Positions 22,902 to 34,831 of a stretch of DNA of 64,000 nucleotides are shown here, in pieces. This stretch comes from Girardinichthys multiradiatus (lineage: Eukaryota > Chordata > Actinopteri > Cyprinodontiformes > Goodeidae), in NCBI RefSeq assembly GCF_021462225.1, contig NC_061808.1, forward strand, positions 23,659,119-23,723,118, read 5' to 3'. How positions within the stretch are numbered: the first letter of the stretch is position 1; the number at the start of each line of letters is the position of its first letter. The position numbers and the translations under genes were made by a program. The notes below the pieces were generated by a model. It made no database searches. It was not told the DNA's origin and saw only the letters and a list, made by a program, of their open reading frames with translations.

Positions 22902-24681
22902 ATGATTTCTAGATGGATGAACAATGCTTTCCGATGCTGGGTGGTTATATACATTTTTTTTCTTATATTGATTTTTATTTTTCTGGTATTTCTGGGAACC
23001 AGTCAAGATGAATTAGAATGTAACAACATCTGTTATGAGTTATATGAAACAAGTAGCGCTAAATCAAGGTAGGTAAGATAACCTAACTATGTGCACTAAA
23101 CAAACTTCTTATACTTATGGTATTCAAGTGTGCGTGAAATCTAAAACCATAGCTGTGGTGCTGATCCCACTCATTAACTTGACCAAATGAGGAAGGAAAG
23201 GACAGGATTATAGAAGTTATAAATGGTACTTAACTAATGATAGAAGAGACACCTCATGGTCCATGATGGTAGCTGATGAAGGAAATAATTGGACACCAGA
23301 GTGGGGCACCACTGCTTATGCTAGTTATTAAAAGAAGTTGTTTAAGTTCCATAAAACTGATAATGCAATCCAGGTTACAAAGCGAAGAGAGTGAAAATTA
23401 TGTTAGAAAAGTTAACCATAGATGACTAAGTTCCAGGTTATTACAGGAGTATCAGGAACAAATAATAACTGATTATTGATGGTAGAACAAGCAGCTAACA
23501 TGACTAAAAGAGATTGTGTTGTGTGTTTGGGTTCAAGGCTTTTATTATAAATAATTCCAGCTGTGATACCACAACTCTGTGTGATGGAAGTAATGAATCA
23601 AACTAATCCTAATGAAATGTGTCAACACTGGGATTCTGTTTTTCCTGTAATTAGAGCAGAGAAGGATAAATCAGTTTTCCATAAGCGAATCACCACTGGA
23701 CACTATACATGTATAAATATGACAGAGAGAGGTAATAAATTGGGAAATCTCATTGCAGTATGGTGTATTACAATTGTAAAAGTAAATAAGTGTTTTAAAC
23801 TAGTCTCTAGAGGAGACATTTGGTGGTGGTTGTTTGATTGATTACCTTCAAAAGTAACAGGACTCTGTGCTTAATTACTTTATGGTTATATCCTATGTTA
23901 GTAGATGAAGTAACAGATGGACTATTTAGTGTTAAATCCACATGATTGGTGTGATAGGAAGTGCAGAGAAGCAGCTTGGCAGACTGAGGGAGACTCTACA
24001 TACATAGATGCTATAGATGAAGATAAATTAACTGATCAAGTAGCTGCAGGATTTGAATCAAGTATCTGTTGGTGATGTACGTTGAACAGAAACGTAGACA
24101 GGATCAACTATATTCACTACAATGTACAAAAACTAGAAAATTGGACACAAAGCAGGTTTGAACTGTCCATGACCAATTGGCTTCAACTTCCCTGATGGCA
24201 TTCCAGAATAGAATTGCTTTGGACATGTTGTTAGCTGAAAAAGGAAAAGTTTGTGCTATTTTTGGAGAAAAATGTTGCACATTCACACCTAACAACACTG
24301 CTGCTGGCTCATGGCAGCCTAACGAAAGCCATAGAAGGTTTGAGATCTCTAAATGGCAAAATGAAAGAGCATAATGGAGTAGACGCCTCGATGTGGGACT
24401 CCTGGGTGGATATGTTTGGGAAGTATAAAATTTTAGTATCATGAGTAATAATTTCCTTTGCAGTGTTTGCTTCAATTTTGACATTGTGTGGATATTGTTG
24501 AATGCCCTGCTTTTGTACTCTGCTTAACCGTCTTATCACCACAGCTATTTCTCCTATGGAAAGCAGAGTTACACAACTCTATCCGTTATTTAAACATCAG
24601 GATGATGAAGATGACGAGGATGGTATTGACCACCTTTCTGACCTGTATGCAGATCCATTTCTATATGATTCTGTGATTTAA
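22902..24681 (+). pseudogene. env: ERV env remnant
   Basis: An ATG at 22902 opens a leader with a strong hydrophobic segment (IYIFFLILIFIFLVFL, about 22950-22995), as expected for an env signal peptide. The surface subunit region (23070-24060) is full of stops. The transmembrane subunit is recognisable at about 24190-24290 by an FQNRIALDMLLAEKG segment followed by CAIFGEKCC, the CX6CC motif of class I envelopes. A membrane span (about 24430-24480) and an acidic tail ending near 24681 follow. Frameshifts and stops throughout rule out function. Confidence 0.8.
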
Positions 24682-24793
24682 ATGTCAGTAAGTACCTCTT
24701 GTCTTTGTACTCATGAAGATAAACTTACAGTTACAAAATTTGACAGAAGTGGCTGTTAAGTGATATGAGAATATGAGCAGATATAAGATATAC

Positions 24794-24803
24794 AGGGGGG
24801 AAA
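24794..24803 (+). other. ERV polypurine tract
   Basis: AGGGGGGAAA lies directly before the 3' LTR, the expected start site for plus-strand synthesis. Confidence 0.85.
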
Positions 24804-25328
24804 TGTTGGAATAATTGAATATAGATTTATCTTATATTTTCTCCTATTCTTTAACTTGACTATTTGATCTCATAACCTTTCATGCTGTATGTGTGAGAAA
24901 GGATGTGTGAGTTTGTCTGCAGGCAAAGATAATAAATGGAGCTGAACTAGCAGAGAAGGAAGCAGTCCAGTTGAGGAGGTCATAAAGATGAAGGAGGTCA
25001 TAAAGATGAAGGCTGATTACGCTCAACAAAAAGGCACAGCTGACCCTACAAGTTGGAGGAGACTGTGGGAAATGTGTTGTTAATGTATAAAGCTGTTTAT
25101 GATGCAGTTGTTGTTTTCCCCCATCCTTTAGAGAACAATGTTTTTTGTAAACTAGGGACCCCCGAAAGACAATAAAAAGAGGAGGCGGACAGATGCTGTT
25201 CAGAGCAGTGCGAGAACTGAGCAAATCTTGACCGTTTCTCCTCGCAAAGCGAGTAAAAGGAACAAATACTTTGTCTCTCTTTTCTTTTTGTGTTGTTATA
25301 AATATTGTTAGGTTGGTTAAACCTGACA
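24804..25328 (+). repeat. ERV 3' LTR, 525 bp
   Basis: Same termini as the 5' LTR. It lacks 11 bp (after CTGTTTATGA) and 6 bp (after GTGCGAGA) relative to the 5' LTR, and has six base substitutions. It keeps AATAAA at the poly(A)-signal position (about 25170). It is followed by ATGAA (25329-25333). Confidence 0.95.
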
Positions 25329-25333
25329 ATGAA

Positions 25334-26995
25334 TTCACACAATTTCTTAAAATACAAGAATTTATTAACAAAAATAAGTCAACTCAAAGTCAAACATATT
25401 TCAATCAACAAACTCTTTACTATGCTAAAACAATCCAACTAAACTACCAAGCAGAATTAAAGAATAATGAAGACTAATGGGCTATGTACAATATAAACAA
25501 GTTGATTAAAGATGATTAGAAATCATGACCAAAAAGAGTGATGCAACATTACCATGCAATGTTTATGTTTGAGAACCAAGGATTATCCTGAAGAATCTGG
25601 AAGTGAAGTTAAGTTAGTTTTGGAACTAACTTAGAAAATGATCAGCAGCATTTAGACAACCATTCCCAATGCAAGATCAGATGAACTATTATTTTAATAA
25701 AATAATGTTTTAAATAATGATCTGCTGAATAAAACCAACCTCCTGGATGACTAATTCTCAACGGTGTCTAATTAACTGCCTTTATTTATTAAAATAATAT
25801 TTGGAGAAATATTATTGAGTATTTTGGAAAAGAGCCAAATCTTTCTGGAGAAATGGGGCTTAATGGTGTTTACTTAGTTATCAACTCTAACAAATGATGT
25901 TCAGGGACTATTATTCACTAGCTTGAAAACTAACAACCTTTCTGTTGACTAGCCTTAATGCTAGCACACGTGTTCTTACCGGCTGGCCGTTGGGCTAACA
26001 AAGAAGCTAGCTAAAGTGCTAAGCTAGAAGATAGCTTAGCGCCAGAATCAACACATACCTTTAAAATACCAGGGTTAAAATGCATAAGCACGGACGGCGC
26101 GTTATGAGCAATGTTCGGGTTAAAACCACCCTTTTAATAAAGTTTATCTTAGCTTTAAAACATACAAAGAACACGAACCGGCATTGGTGCTACAGGTAGC
26201 ATGCTAGCACCAAGATAGCCGAGTTCCAAAAAACAAACTTCAAAACATGAAAACGTTTAGATCATTTAATCCTAAACCAATCTGTTAATCTGCCAAAACC
26301 CAACCTCTGAACCTGTTGAGGGAATGTTGTCCAAGGGCGAAGTTTGAAGAAGATATCCGTCGTGAACAAAGAGTTAGCTTCCCGCTAACTTCCTCAGTTT
26401 CTTCCGATCAGAAGGTGCGTTCGTTCTGTGAACAAAGGTTAGCTTCCCGCTAACCTCCAGCTGTGGATGAAGAACAAACGTTGTCCGTTGCGGTTTCTGC
26501 TGTCTTCGGGGCTTCTCTCGAACAGTTTTGCTTCTGTGGGGCCTCGAAGAGAAAATGTAAGCAACTCTTACACCTTAATTTCCCCGTTCATGAATGAAAA
26601 TACCGAATACAAAGACAGTATTTCATTCTACTTAACTTTGCATATGATCGGTGATCGTATGGCTTCCTGGGTTCCAGTTGAATTTATGTCTTTTTGCCAG
26701 CAAAAGACCTCAGCGCGCTGTGTTTCCCTCCTAACCGGTTCTTATGGAAGGCCGTGTGGAAGAGGGCGACTTGTGGAAAGGTGGGGGCTTATATGCGGGC
26801 AGTCCTCTGCTACCCCCCTTTCCCCTTCGGAATTGTGCTTTTATTTGGGTAATGGTGCCACAGGAAGTCCGCAGTTATCCCCTTTTCTGGCTGTGCCGGA
26901 AGAAGGTTAATGCACTTTATTTTGAAAAGTTCCAGAAAAGTATGTACCGGAGTTTTGGTGTCGAAATCCATGGCTGTATGGTCCCAACAATGTCT
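25334..26995. repeat. possible older LTR-type repeat, unassigned
   Basis: The segment from TTTATTAACAAAAATAAGTC (about 25360) to CATGGCTGTATGGTCCCAACA (end about 26992) has the look of a dispersed fish repeat. It has AATAAA-like signals on the minus strand and a CCCAACA edge that would be TGTTGGG on the minus strand. I could not find a matching other end or target duplication, because the ERV interrupts its left side. The 147-codon frame 26467-26910 has no recognisable domain. Confidence 0.3.
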
Positions 26996-27088
26996 TAGTA
27001 CTATGTACTAAGTCTACTATGTCTTATCATACCATGTATGTTGTTCAGTGACATCTCTAATATGAGACTCGTTTGAAATATATATATA

Positions 27089-28665
27089 CACTGCTCAAAA
27101 AAATAAAGGGAACACTCAAATAACACATCCTAGATCTGAATGAATGAAATATTCTCATTGAATACTTTGTTCTGTACAAAGTTGAATGGGCTGACACCAA
27201 TATCACATACAAATAATCAATGAAAATCAAATTTATTAACCAATGGAGGCCTGGAATTGGAGTCATACACAAAATTAAAGTGGAAAAACACACTACAGGC
27301 TGATCCAACTTTGATGTAATGTCCTTTAAACAAGTCAAAATGAGGCTCAGTATTGTGTGTGGCCTCCACGTGCCTGTATGACCTCCCTACAACGCCTGGG
27401 CATGCTCCTGATGAGACGGAGGATGGTCTCCTGAGGGATCTCCTCCCAGACCTGGACTAAAGCATCCACCAACTCCTGGACAGTCTGTGGTGCAACGTGA
27501 CGTTGGTGGATGGAGCGAGACATGATGTCCCAGATGTGCTCAATCGGATTCAAGTCTGGGGAACGGGCGGGCCAGTCCATAGCTTCAATGTCTTCATCTT
27601 GCAGGAACTGCAGACACACTCCAGCCACATGAGGTCTAGCATTGTCCTGCAGTAGGAGGAATCCAGGGCCCACCGCACAAGCATATGGTCTCACAAGGGG
27701 TCTGAGGATCTCATCTCGGTACCTAATGGCAGTCATGCTACCTCTGGCTAGCACATGGAGGGCTGTGTGGCCCTCCAAAGAAATGCCACCCCGCACCATT
27801 ACTGACCCACTGCCATACTGGTCATGCTGAAGGATGTTGCAGGCAGCAGATCGCTCTCCACGGTGTCTCCAGACTCTGTCACGTCTGTCACATGTGCTCA
27901 GTGTGAACCTGCTTTCATCTGTGAAGAACACAGGGCGCCAGTGGCGAATTTGCCAATCCTGGTGTTCACTGGCAAATGCCAAGCGTCCTGCACGGTGTTG
28001 GGCTGTGAGCACAACCCCCATTTGTGGACGTCAGGCCCTCAGACCATCCTCATGGAGTCGGTTTCTAACCGTTTATGCAGACACATGCACATTTGTGGCC
28101 TCCTGGAGGTCATTTTGCAGGGCTCTGGCAGTGCTCCTCCTGTTCCTCCTTGCACAAAGGCGGAGGTAGCGGTCCTGCTGCTGGGTTGTTGCCTTCCTAC
28201 GGCCTCCTCCACATCTCCTGGTGTACTGGCCTGTCTCCTGGTAGCGCCTCCAGGCTCTGGACACTACGCTGACAGACACAGTAAACCTTCTTGCCACAGC
28301 TCGCATTGATGTGCCATCCTGGATGAGCTGCACTACCTGAGCCATTTGTGTGGGTTGTAGAGTCTCATGCTACCACGAGTGTGAAAGCACCACCAACATT
28401 CAAAAGTGACCAAAACATCAGCCAGAAAGCATAGGTACTGAGAAGTGGTCTGTGGTCCCCACCTACAGAACCACTCCTTTATTGAGTGTGTCTTGCTAAT
28501 CGCCAAAGATTTCCTCCTGTTGTCTATTCCATTTGCACAACAGGATGTGAAATTGATTGTCAATCAGTGTTGCTTCCTAAGAGGACAGTTTGATTTCACA
28601 GAAGCTTGATTTATTTGGAGTTATATTGTGTGGTTTAAGTGTCCCCTTTATTTTTTTGAGCAGTG
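27089..28665 (-). mobile_element. Tc1-like element, second family, 1577 bp
   Basis: It starts CACTGCTCAAAAAAATAAAGGG, and the right end is the inverted AGTGTCCCCTTTATTTTTTTGAGCAGTG; TA flanks both sides (27087-27088 and 28666-28667). It is inserted in a (TA)n stretch. The transposase lies on the minus strand. The family differs from the CAGGTCC-ended copies. Confidence 0.95.
27347..28345 (-). pseudogene. Tc1-like transposase with two nonsense codons
   Basis: The frame covers 332 residues on the minus strand, interrupted only by TAA (28073-28075) and TGA (28031-28033). The N-terminal part (28345-28076) shows paired helix-turn-helix DNA-binding regions and a GGGRRKATT basic linker. The C-terminal part has the catalytic triad in TDES, LQDNARPH and SPDLNPIE contexts, with 34 residues between the second Asp and the Glu (D34E, the Tc1 signature). 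The length fits a full Tc1 transposase, and apart from the two stops it looks recent. Confidence 0.9.
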
Positions 28666-28745
28666 TATATATATATATATATTTTTTTTTGCCCCCCCAC
28701 AAAATTACTTGCAGCTCTTTAGTAAGATGGATATCATTTTATGTA

Positions 28746-29794
28746 CAGTGCCTTGTGAAAGTACTCAGCCCCCTTGAACTGGTCAACCTCTTGCCACATT
28801 TCAGGCTTCAAACATAAAGATATAAAATTCTAATTTTTTGTGAAGAATCAACAACAAGTGGGACACAATCGTGAAGTGGAATGATATTTACTGGATGTGT
28901 CAAACTTTTTTAACAAATAAAAAACTGACAAGTGGGGCTTGCAATATTATTCAGCCCCCTTGCGTTAATACTTTGTAGCGCCACCCTTTGCTGCAATTAC
29001 AGCTGCAAGTCACTTGGGGTATGTCTCTATCAGTTTTGCAAAATGGCTTTCTTCTTACCACTCTTCCATAAAGGCCAGATTTGTGCAGTGTACGACTGAT
29101 TGTTGTCCTATGGACAGACTCTCCCACCTCAGCTGTAGATTTCCGGAGTTCATCTAGAGCAATCATGGGCCTCTTGGCTGCATCTCTGATCAGTCTTCTC
29201 CTTGTTCGAGATGAAAGTTTAGAGGGAGGGCCGGGTCTTGGTAGATTTGCAGTGGTCTGATACTCCTTCCATTTCAATATGATTGCTTGCACAGTGCTCC
29301 TTGAGATGTTTAAAGTTTGGGAAATCTTTTTGTATCCAAATCCGGCTTTAAACTTCTCCACAACAGTATCTCGGACCTGCCTGGTGTGTTCCTTGGTCTT
29401 CATGATGCTCTCTGCGCTTTGAACAGAACCCTGAGACTATCACAGAGCAGGTGCATTTATACGAAGACTTGATCACACACAGGTGGATTCTATTTATCAT
29501 CATCAGTCATTTGGGACAACATTGGATCATTCAGAGATCCTCACTGAACTTCCGGAGTGAGTTTGCTGCACTGACAGTAAAGGAGCCGAATAATATTGCA
29601 CGCCACACTTTTCAGTTTTTTATTTGTTAAAAACGTTTGACACATCCAATAAATTTCATTCCACTTCACGATTGTGTCCCACTTGTTGTTGATTCTTCAC
29701 AAAAAATTAGAATTTTATATCTTTATGTTTGAAGCCTGAAATGTGGCAAGAGGTCGACCAGTTCAAGGGGGCCGAGTACTTTCGCAAGGCACTG
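28746..29794 (-). mobile_element. internally deleted Tc1-like element, third family, 1049 bp
   Basis: Ends CAGTGCCTTGTGAAAG and CTTTCGCAAGGCACTG are flanked by TA (28744-28745 and 29795-29796). The inverted repeats are about 200 bp each. It is shorter than a full Tc1 element by several hundred bases because the catalytic half of the transposase is missing. It lies only 80 bp from the neighbouring element. Confidence 0.9.
29046..29403 (-). pseudogene. N-terminal half of a Tc1-like transposase
   Basis: The minus-strand frame begins MKTKEHTRQVRDTVVEKFKA and shows the first helix-turn-helix (KKISQTLNISRSTVQAIILKW), a LPRPGPPSKLS linker (the GRPR-like hook) and the second DNA-binding helix region (STAEVGESVHRTTISRTL). 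After RRKPF the frame continues about 30 codons in non-homologous 5'-end sequence, which marks the deletion junction near 29040. No DDE domain remains. Such a product could at most bind the element's ends. Confidence 0.85.
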
Positions 29795-29799
29795 TATGT

Positions 29800-30665
29800 T
29801 ACAGCATCAGAAGCTAAGAAAAGCGATGTAGGAGATGTTATCTCCTCAAAACTACATGATTTCATATTCCATTTTTTTTTATTTCAAACCAATGCTGAAT
29901 GTACTCTGAGTGATGCTATCTCAATCACGTGTGTTTGATATTTTAGTGACAATATTGTCCTACCCGAATCACAAAAACAGCGCTTTTGTGATTGCCTCAG
30001 ACAGACATTCAAGTTCTAAATTTTGTTTTCTTAAAACATAGTTCTTCCTTAGGAACAAGTAAATAATCATTTGTTATATTTCCCCACATCAATTGGATGA
30101 CAAAATAGGCCATTCTATCTTAAGAAAAAGCAGTCAAATGTTAACAAAGTGAATAAAAACATAATCTACTGCATGTTCCCTTGGCTAAAGGTTGGCTAAA
30201 GAGTTTTATGGTGCTGTGGATAGCAAAATTGCTGGCTTAAACTGATGATTTTGTACTCATTGCTTGAACAGTTGATGAAGGCTATGCTGCACTCTTCACT
30301 GCTCAAAGGGGGAACAGAATCATGCAATTATCACTTTTGTTCACAGCTTTTACCAGGCTTTTGGCAAGTCAGCCCTGTTTTGGACTGCAAGGTTAAGTAG
30401 TTTTCATTCAGTTAAATCCCCCTCTGAGATTTGTAATACACAGTGTAGCTTGGACTATGAGTTAGAATAATATTCAACAAGTAAACTGACAGTGAAAAGA
30501 CTGTCACTGGTATGTTGCCTTCTTGGACGTTGCCTCCTTTTTATGTGTGCAAGAACCATGAGAATAATCTGAAGAGAGTGAAATGAGGCACATACTTTTC
30601 AACACCAACTGGCTACACTAGAGGCTGCTCTCCATTCCAAAATCTACAGCTACTTGTTTTACTGT
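29800..30665. other. non-coding, nothing recognised
   Basis: No open frame, splice-flanked exon or paired repeat ends were seen. Confidence 0.4.
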
Positions 30666-30669
30666 CAGT

Positions 30670-31195
30670 AAGGCAGGTAAGAGGCAGCAACATGACGTTT
30701 TGGCACAAAATCCACACAATTTCTGCTGAGCTTCATCACTGCACCCACTACAGCCTTCAGCTTAAGACCATATGTTTTCCACCTTCATATGGCTGCTATT
30801 CAGATGAGTGCAAAAATAAATTCCTGCATCTGTAATTAAATATTTTCTTCATGCAATAATCGAGGAACTTGCTGTCCTTACAAACGTGTATAATTGAGCT
30901 AGGACAGATAAATCATCTGTTCTTAACACTTAAAATGTTGTAAAACCTGGAGTAATGAGTTATGCAGTGTGTGGCTTTTGGCCTGAGAATACTCACATGG
31001 GGCTTCTTGTGAATAGGCCCTGTTCCTGCAGAGATTGATGATGTTGATGGCTCATTGAAGAGGAAGGCTTTCAATGCCATACATCCGGCAAAGGGAGCTT
31101 TTATAAAATATTGAATGTTGACACCATGTGGCGGACCTTGATATGGGCAATATGTCTCAGTGCCCAGCGCCACATGTCCTGGAGGGCGGCACAAG
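30670..31195 (-). repeat. copy B of the inverted repeat pair
   Basis: This is the reverse-complement relative of 9135-9665. The minus-strand frame 31194-30913 shares the GCMALKAFLFNEPSTS motif with copy A and differs from it by in-frame length changes (minus 6, plus 24 and plus 3 bp). The family is unknown. Confidence 0.6.
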
Positions 31196-31273
31196 CACCG
31201 GAAAAAATCAAGTCAGCTGTGCCTCAAACAACTTCTCTTTTGCTTATTTGTAAGTATAGTCAATTGGAAGAGG

Positions 31274-31276
<3 letters not shown>

Positions 31277-31317
<41 letters not shown>

Positions 31318-31606
31318 CTTTTACTTGTTGCTGAGTGAGAACCATTTATCGTATTTTTATCGCAAAGTGAGGACATTTTGACAAAGTGAGGACATTTTCC
31401 TGGTCCTCACTTTTTCAAATTCCGTTCTTGGGACAGGGGTTAGGTTTAGGACTAAGGTATGAATTGAGTTATTGTTAGGGTTAGGGTTAGGTACTAACTG
31501 GTTAGGGTTAGTGTTAGGGACAGGGTTAGGCACTAAAAATCAACAAAAATGAATGGAAGTCAATGGAAGTAACCGAAAAGTCCTCATAAAGATAGTAAAA
31601 CACGGA

Positions 31607-31655
<49 letters not shown>
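31277..31655 (+). repeat. microsatellite-flanked TTAGGG-rich repeat
   Basis: (GT)20 at 31277-31316 and a (TG)n(TA)n run at 31607-31655 bracket a segment with GAGGACATTTT copies and GTTAGGG-type copies (31470-31530). The segment ends AGTCCTCATAAAGATAGTAAAACACGG. I recognise it as a frequent fish dispersed repeat. The TTAGGG-like copies are irregular, so this is not a telomere remnant. Confidence 0.6.
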
Positions 31656-31657
<2 letters not shown>

Positions 31658-31659
31658 CC

Positions 31660-34600
31660 TTTTAATTCCCCCTTTTAATGACCCACAACGTATAGCTAGC
31701 AAACAAAAAATGGCCTGGATATCTGAAAATGTGAAAATTGAGAATAAATCAGGACGAACAGTTTCATTTGCAAATGTGTTGCATTATTAAATTTAAATCA
31801 TTTCAAACCTTGTGGAATTGATAAACCAAGATAAAACGATCTCTCCAAAAGCCCTATTTAAGATGCTGTTTGTTTTCTGTTGTTTTTCTGTATTAAACTG
31901 ATTGATGTTTATCTGACATGGCACTGAGTCTTTTAGATACAATAGGACACCATCAGCATGTAGGCTGATGTACATCTTTTTTTTTCTGTCAAGTCCTTGA
32001 ATAAATAAACATGATGCAGGTCTTTGGATCAACACTGGGTTTTGACAGATGCAGAATGATTTGGCATTACAGTGTTTTCATAATTAAATTCAAACTGTAT
32101 TCATTATGCACAACAGTGTCATATTGTGGTTAAAGGGAGACAGTCTGAAGGGGGTTCCTAAAATATCAAAGCCTAGGCCAAACTGCTGATTTAAAAAGAA
32201 AAATAGTAGACAGGTCATACAGTCTACTCAATGTCATGTATAATGTCAGAAACAATTTCTTTCAGCCTTTTTTGTTGTTTAATGGTAGACCAAAGCTTTA
32301 TTCCTTTGTGGAATATGACTTTGCCTCAAGCAGAGCAGTTTCTGGTTCTGAAGATGGATTGATGGAGTATTAAAGATATTATTCTGGTATGAGGTGGTGA
32401 AACCCGAAGCCGAGCCACTGTTCCTCAGCATCAATATGAGCCATTTGAGGTTAGTGATTCTGATCAGCATGCCTCCTGGAGTGCTTCCTGTTAACAATGC
32501 TTAGTTCACAAACAGATAGGTCTGTTTAATCTGGACTATAAAAAGAAGGAAAGTAAATAAAAACCAACATAGATTCAGATTTTAAAGCCTGTGTGACATA
32601 AGACCTAATTATATTTTCCTATTTTATTGCTCACACACAGATCATGCTTTCTCTGTAGATACAAAAGCACCTGACAGGCATCAGAGATGGAAAACAAAGA
32701 AGATGAAACAAAACTTTAACCTGTTTTTATTTTGAAATTCCTAAGAGCGTTTCATGGCATTTTTCCCAGACTCACTTTGACTGTTTGTGTCGTTCAGCAG
32801 GTGAAAGATGAGAGGAGGTGAGATGAATGTTCAATGATTTCTGCTGGGAAATCAGGTTATAGATACAGACCGCATTACATTTTGGCTTGTTTTTATTGGC
32901 TGAACAAATGCATGGAACGCAGTAAAAAAATTAACAGATCATGACTGTTAAAATTTTAAGTGTTTTTGCAGTTAGCATAAAGATTTACATCTATTCTAAA
33001 AGAAGAAATTAAACTAAAAATTGTTAACCAACATGAGAAAAACTATCTAAGGTTGTGTGGTCCCTCAAAAGTTTAAAGAAAGGGGCCTTGAGACCTAATG
33101 TTATATTCCAACACTAATATGAGAAGGGAAATACAAAAAGGGAGGAGGAATTAAAGGTTTCTTAGCTATCTTTGATCTGGCCAGGCTGTCCAGTTCTGGT
33201 TTAGTTAATTGGTTACATTGGTGGCTCCTCAGTTTGTATTGGACACCAGCAGGAGTTTTTCTTCATGAAAGTTATTAACTGACATAGACTCACAACCGAG
33301 TTGTGGAGAGCTTTGCACAAAATTAGACAAATGTAGCACAGGATACGATGCAAACCAAACCTCATATGGCAACCAAATCTGGAGTGGATGATAAGTCCTG
33401 GCTATAACCGGTTTGGGACATTTTTTTAAGATGGATTTGCTGGTTCTGTCTGACTGCATCACTAATTTACAATTCCTACACTAGAGCGCATAGGTTGTAC
33501 AGTTAAATAGAGCAAGACTACTACTCTATATTTTGGCTCTCAAATAAAAAAAGAAATGGGGTATTTCCTGCACATTGGTACGATATCACTACTCAAAAAT
33601 TGATTTAATTATTTTAGAATATTAAATCAAATGAAGCTTTTTTTGATTTACTTTCTTGGTTTGCTTTACGCTCTCTAACATTTTAGTTTGATTTGCAGAC
33701 GTTTTGTGGAGCTTACAAGTTTTTAATATTAAGTCTAGACTAAGATCACTATTAGATCTAGCAGTTTGGCTTGGTCTAAACCTAGACAAAATGTATAGGT
33801 CTACATTGACTCATATGGAAATGAGGTCCAGCTATAGCTTACGCTTTAAAATCCAGTCTATTGCTCACTCTAAAGGTTTAAAGTGTTTAACATATTTGTC
33901 ACACCCAGACACTACTTTTTGCTGACATGTTGTTCCTCAGGACATGCTAGAATATTACAGTAAGTCATTTGGGTGAAACAAACAAAGGCACACTTTACCT
34001 ACTACTTAAGATATAACTGCAAGACATTAGTTTTGATCACTTGAACACAGCACAAACAGAGGATGTCACTACACAGAACAGACAATTAACTCATGGTGCA
34101 TAATTTTCTGCATCTAACTCCACCTGTACAGCAACCCTACACCAATAAACAGATAGGAAAAGGAACAACAGGTTAAACTGAAAAATGGTGAACAACTTAA
34201 CAGTCCAACAATAACCCAAACCTCCTAACACTACAGTGTCTCTCAGGAGTCCGTTTGGGTTGCTACAATACGTTTGCTAGAAAAAGCAGTTTCTCTGTCA
34301 TGTCAGTCAGATTCATGACACTGTCAAGCTTTCAAATGTCTTTTTGTCACTTAGTAAAATTAAGATGCAGAAAAGAAAAGGAAAGAGAAGATTGACCGCT
34401 TTTTCAAGACCTTTAAGTGATACTGTAAAAAGCTAAAAGTCTATTTGAATAAGAAAATAATACATATACCCCTTTGGATTAAACTTTTTTGTATAAACTG
34501 AGCCATAGAGTATTTAAATCATTTTGAGCCCAACCACTGCACCCTTCTGGTTTAGGATAGGCAATTGCAGGAGGCATCAGTTTCAGAGAGCACATTAACA

Positions 34601-34826
34601 TTCAGAGGTAAGCAATTAAATACATGTAGAATTAAGAATGTCAATTCACTGCCAATGCCACCCACAAACAAACAACATCCCCCACACTTTCGAAAAGCTT
34701 GCTACAACACTGTATTTAAAGTATGTCTAATTATGGAATACTCCAAAAATTTCTGAACTTCAAACCCAAAAATTAAGATCACTCATACCTATGAGAGAAA
34801 CATTGTCATATACTGAGAGACACTGA
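31660..34826. other. non-coding, nothing recognised
   Basis: About 3.2 kb of AT-rich DNA with short chance frames only. No element ends or exons could be supported. Confidence 0.4.
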
Positions 34827-34831
34827 CTGTT

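Larger units (their letters stand above)
16177..25328 (+). mobile_element. full-length endogenous retrovirus, defective
   Basis: A 9.15-kb provirus with two LTRs, a primer-binding site after the 5' LTR, a splice donor, remnants of gag, pol and env in order, a polypurine tract before the 3' LTR and a perfect ATGAA target duplication. The pol and env remnants are of the gamma/epsilon-like (class I) type seen in fish. All three genes have stops, frameshifts and large internal deletions, so it cannot encode a working virus. A 1600-bp Tc1 element (18688-20287) sits inside it. The LTRs differ by only 6 substitutions and two indels (11 bp and 6 bp) over about 525 aligned bases. Confidence 0.9.

Noticed and set aside
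26467..26910. 147-codon plus-strand open frame after the ERV
   Set aside because: No recognisable domain, no splice context, and it lies in a likely dispersed repeat.
31470..31530. TTAGGG-like copies as a relic telomere
   Set aside because: Copies are few, irregular and part of a recurrent fish repeat with GAGGACATTTT blocks between microsatellites.
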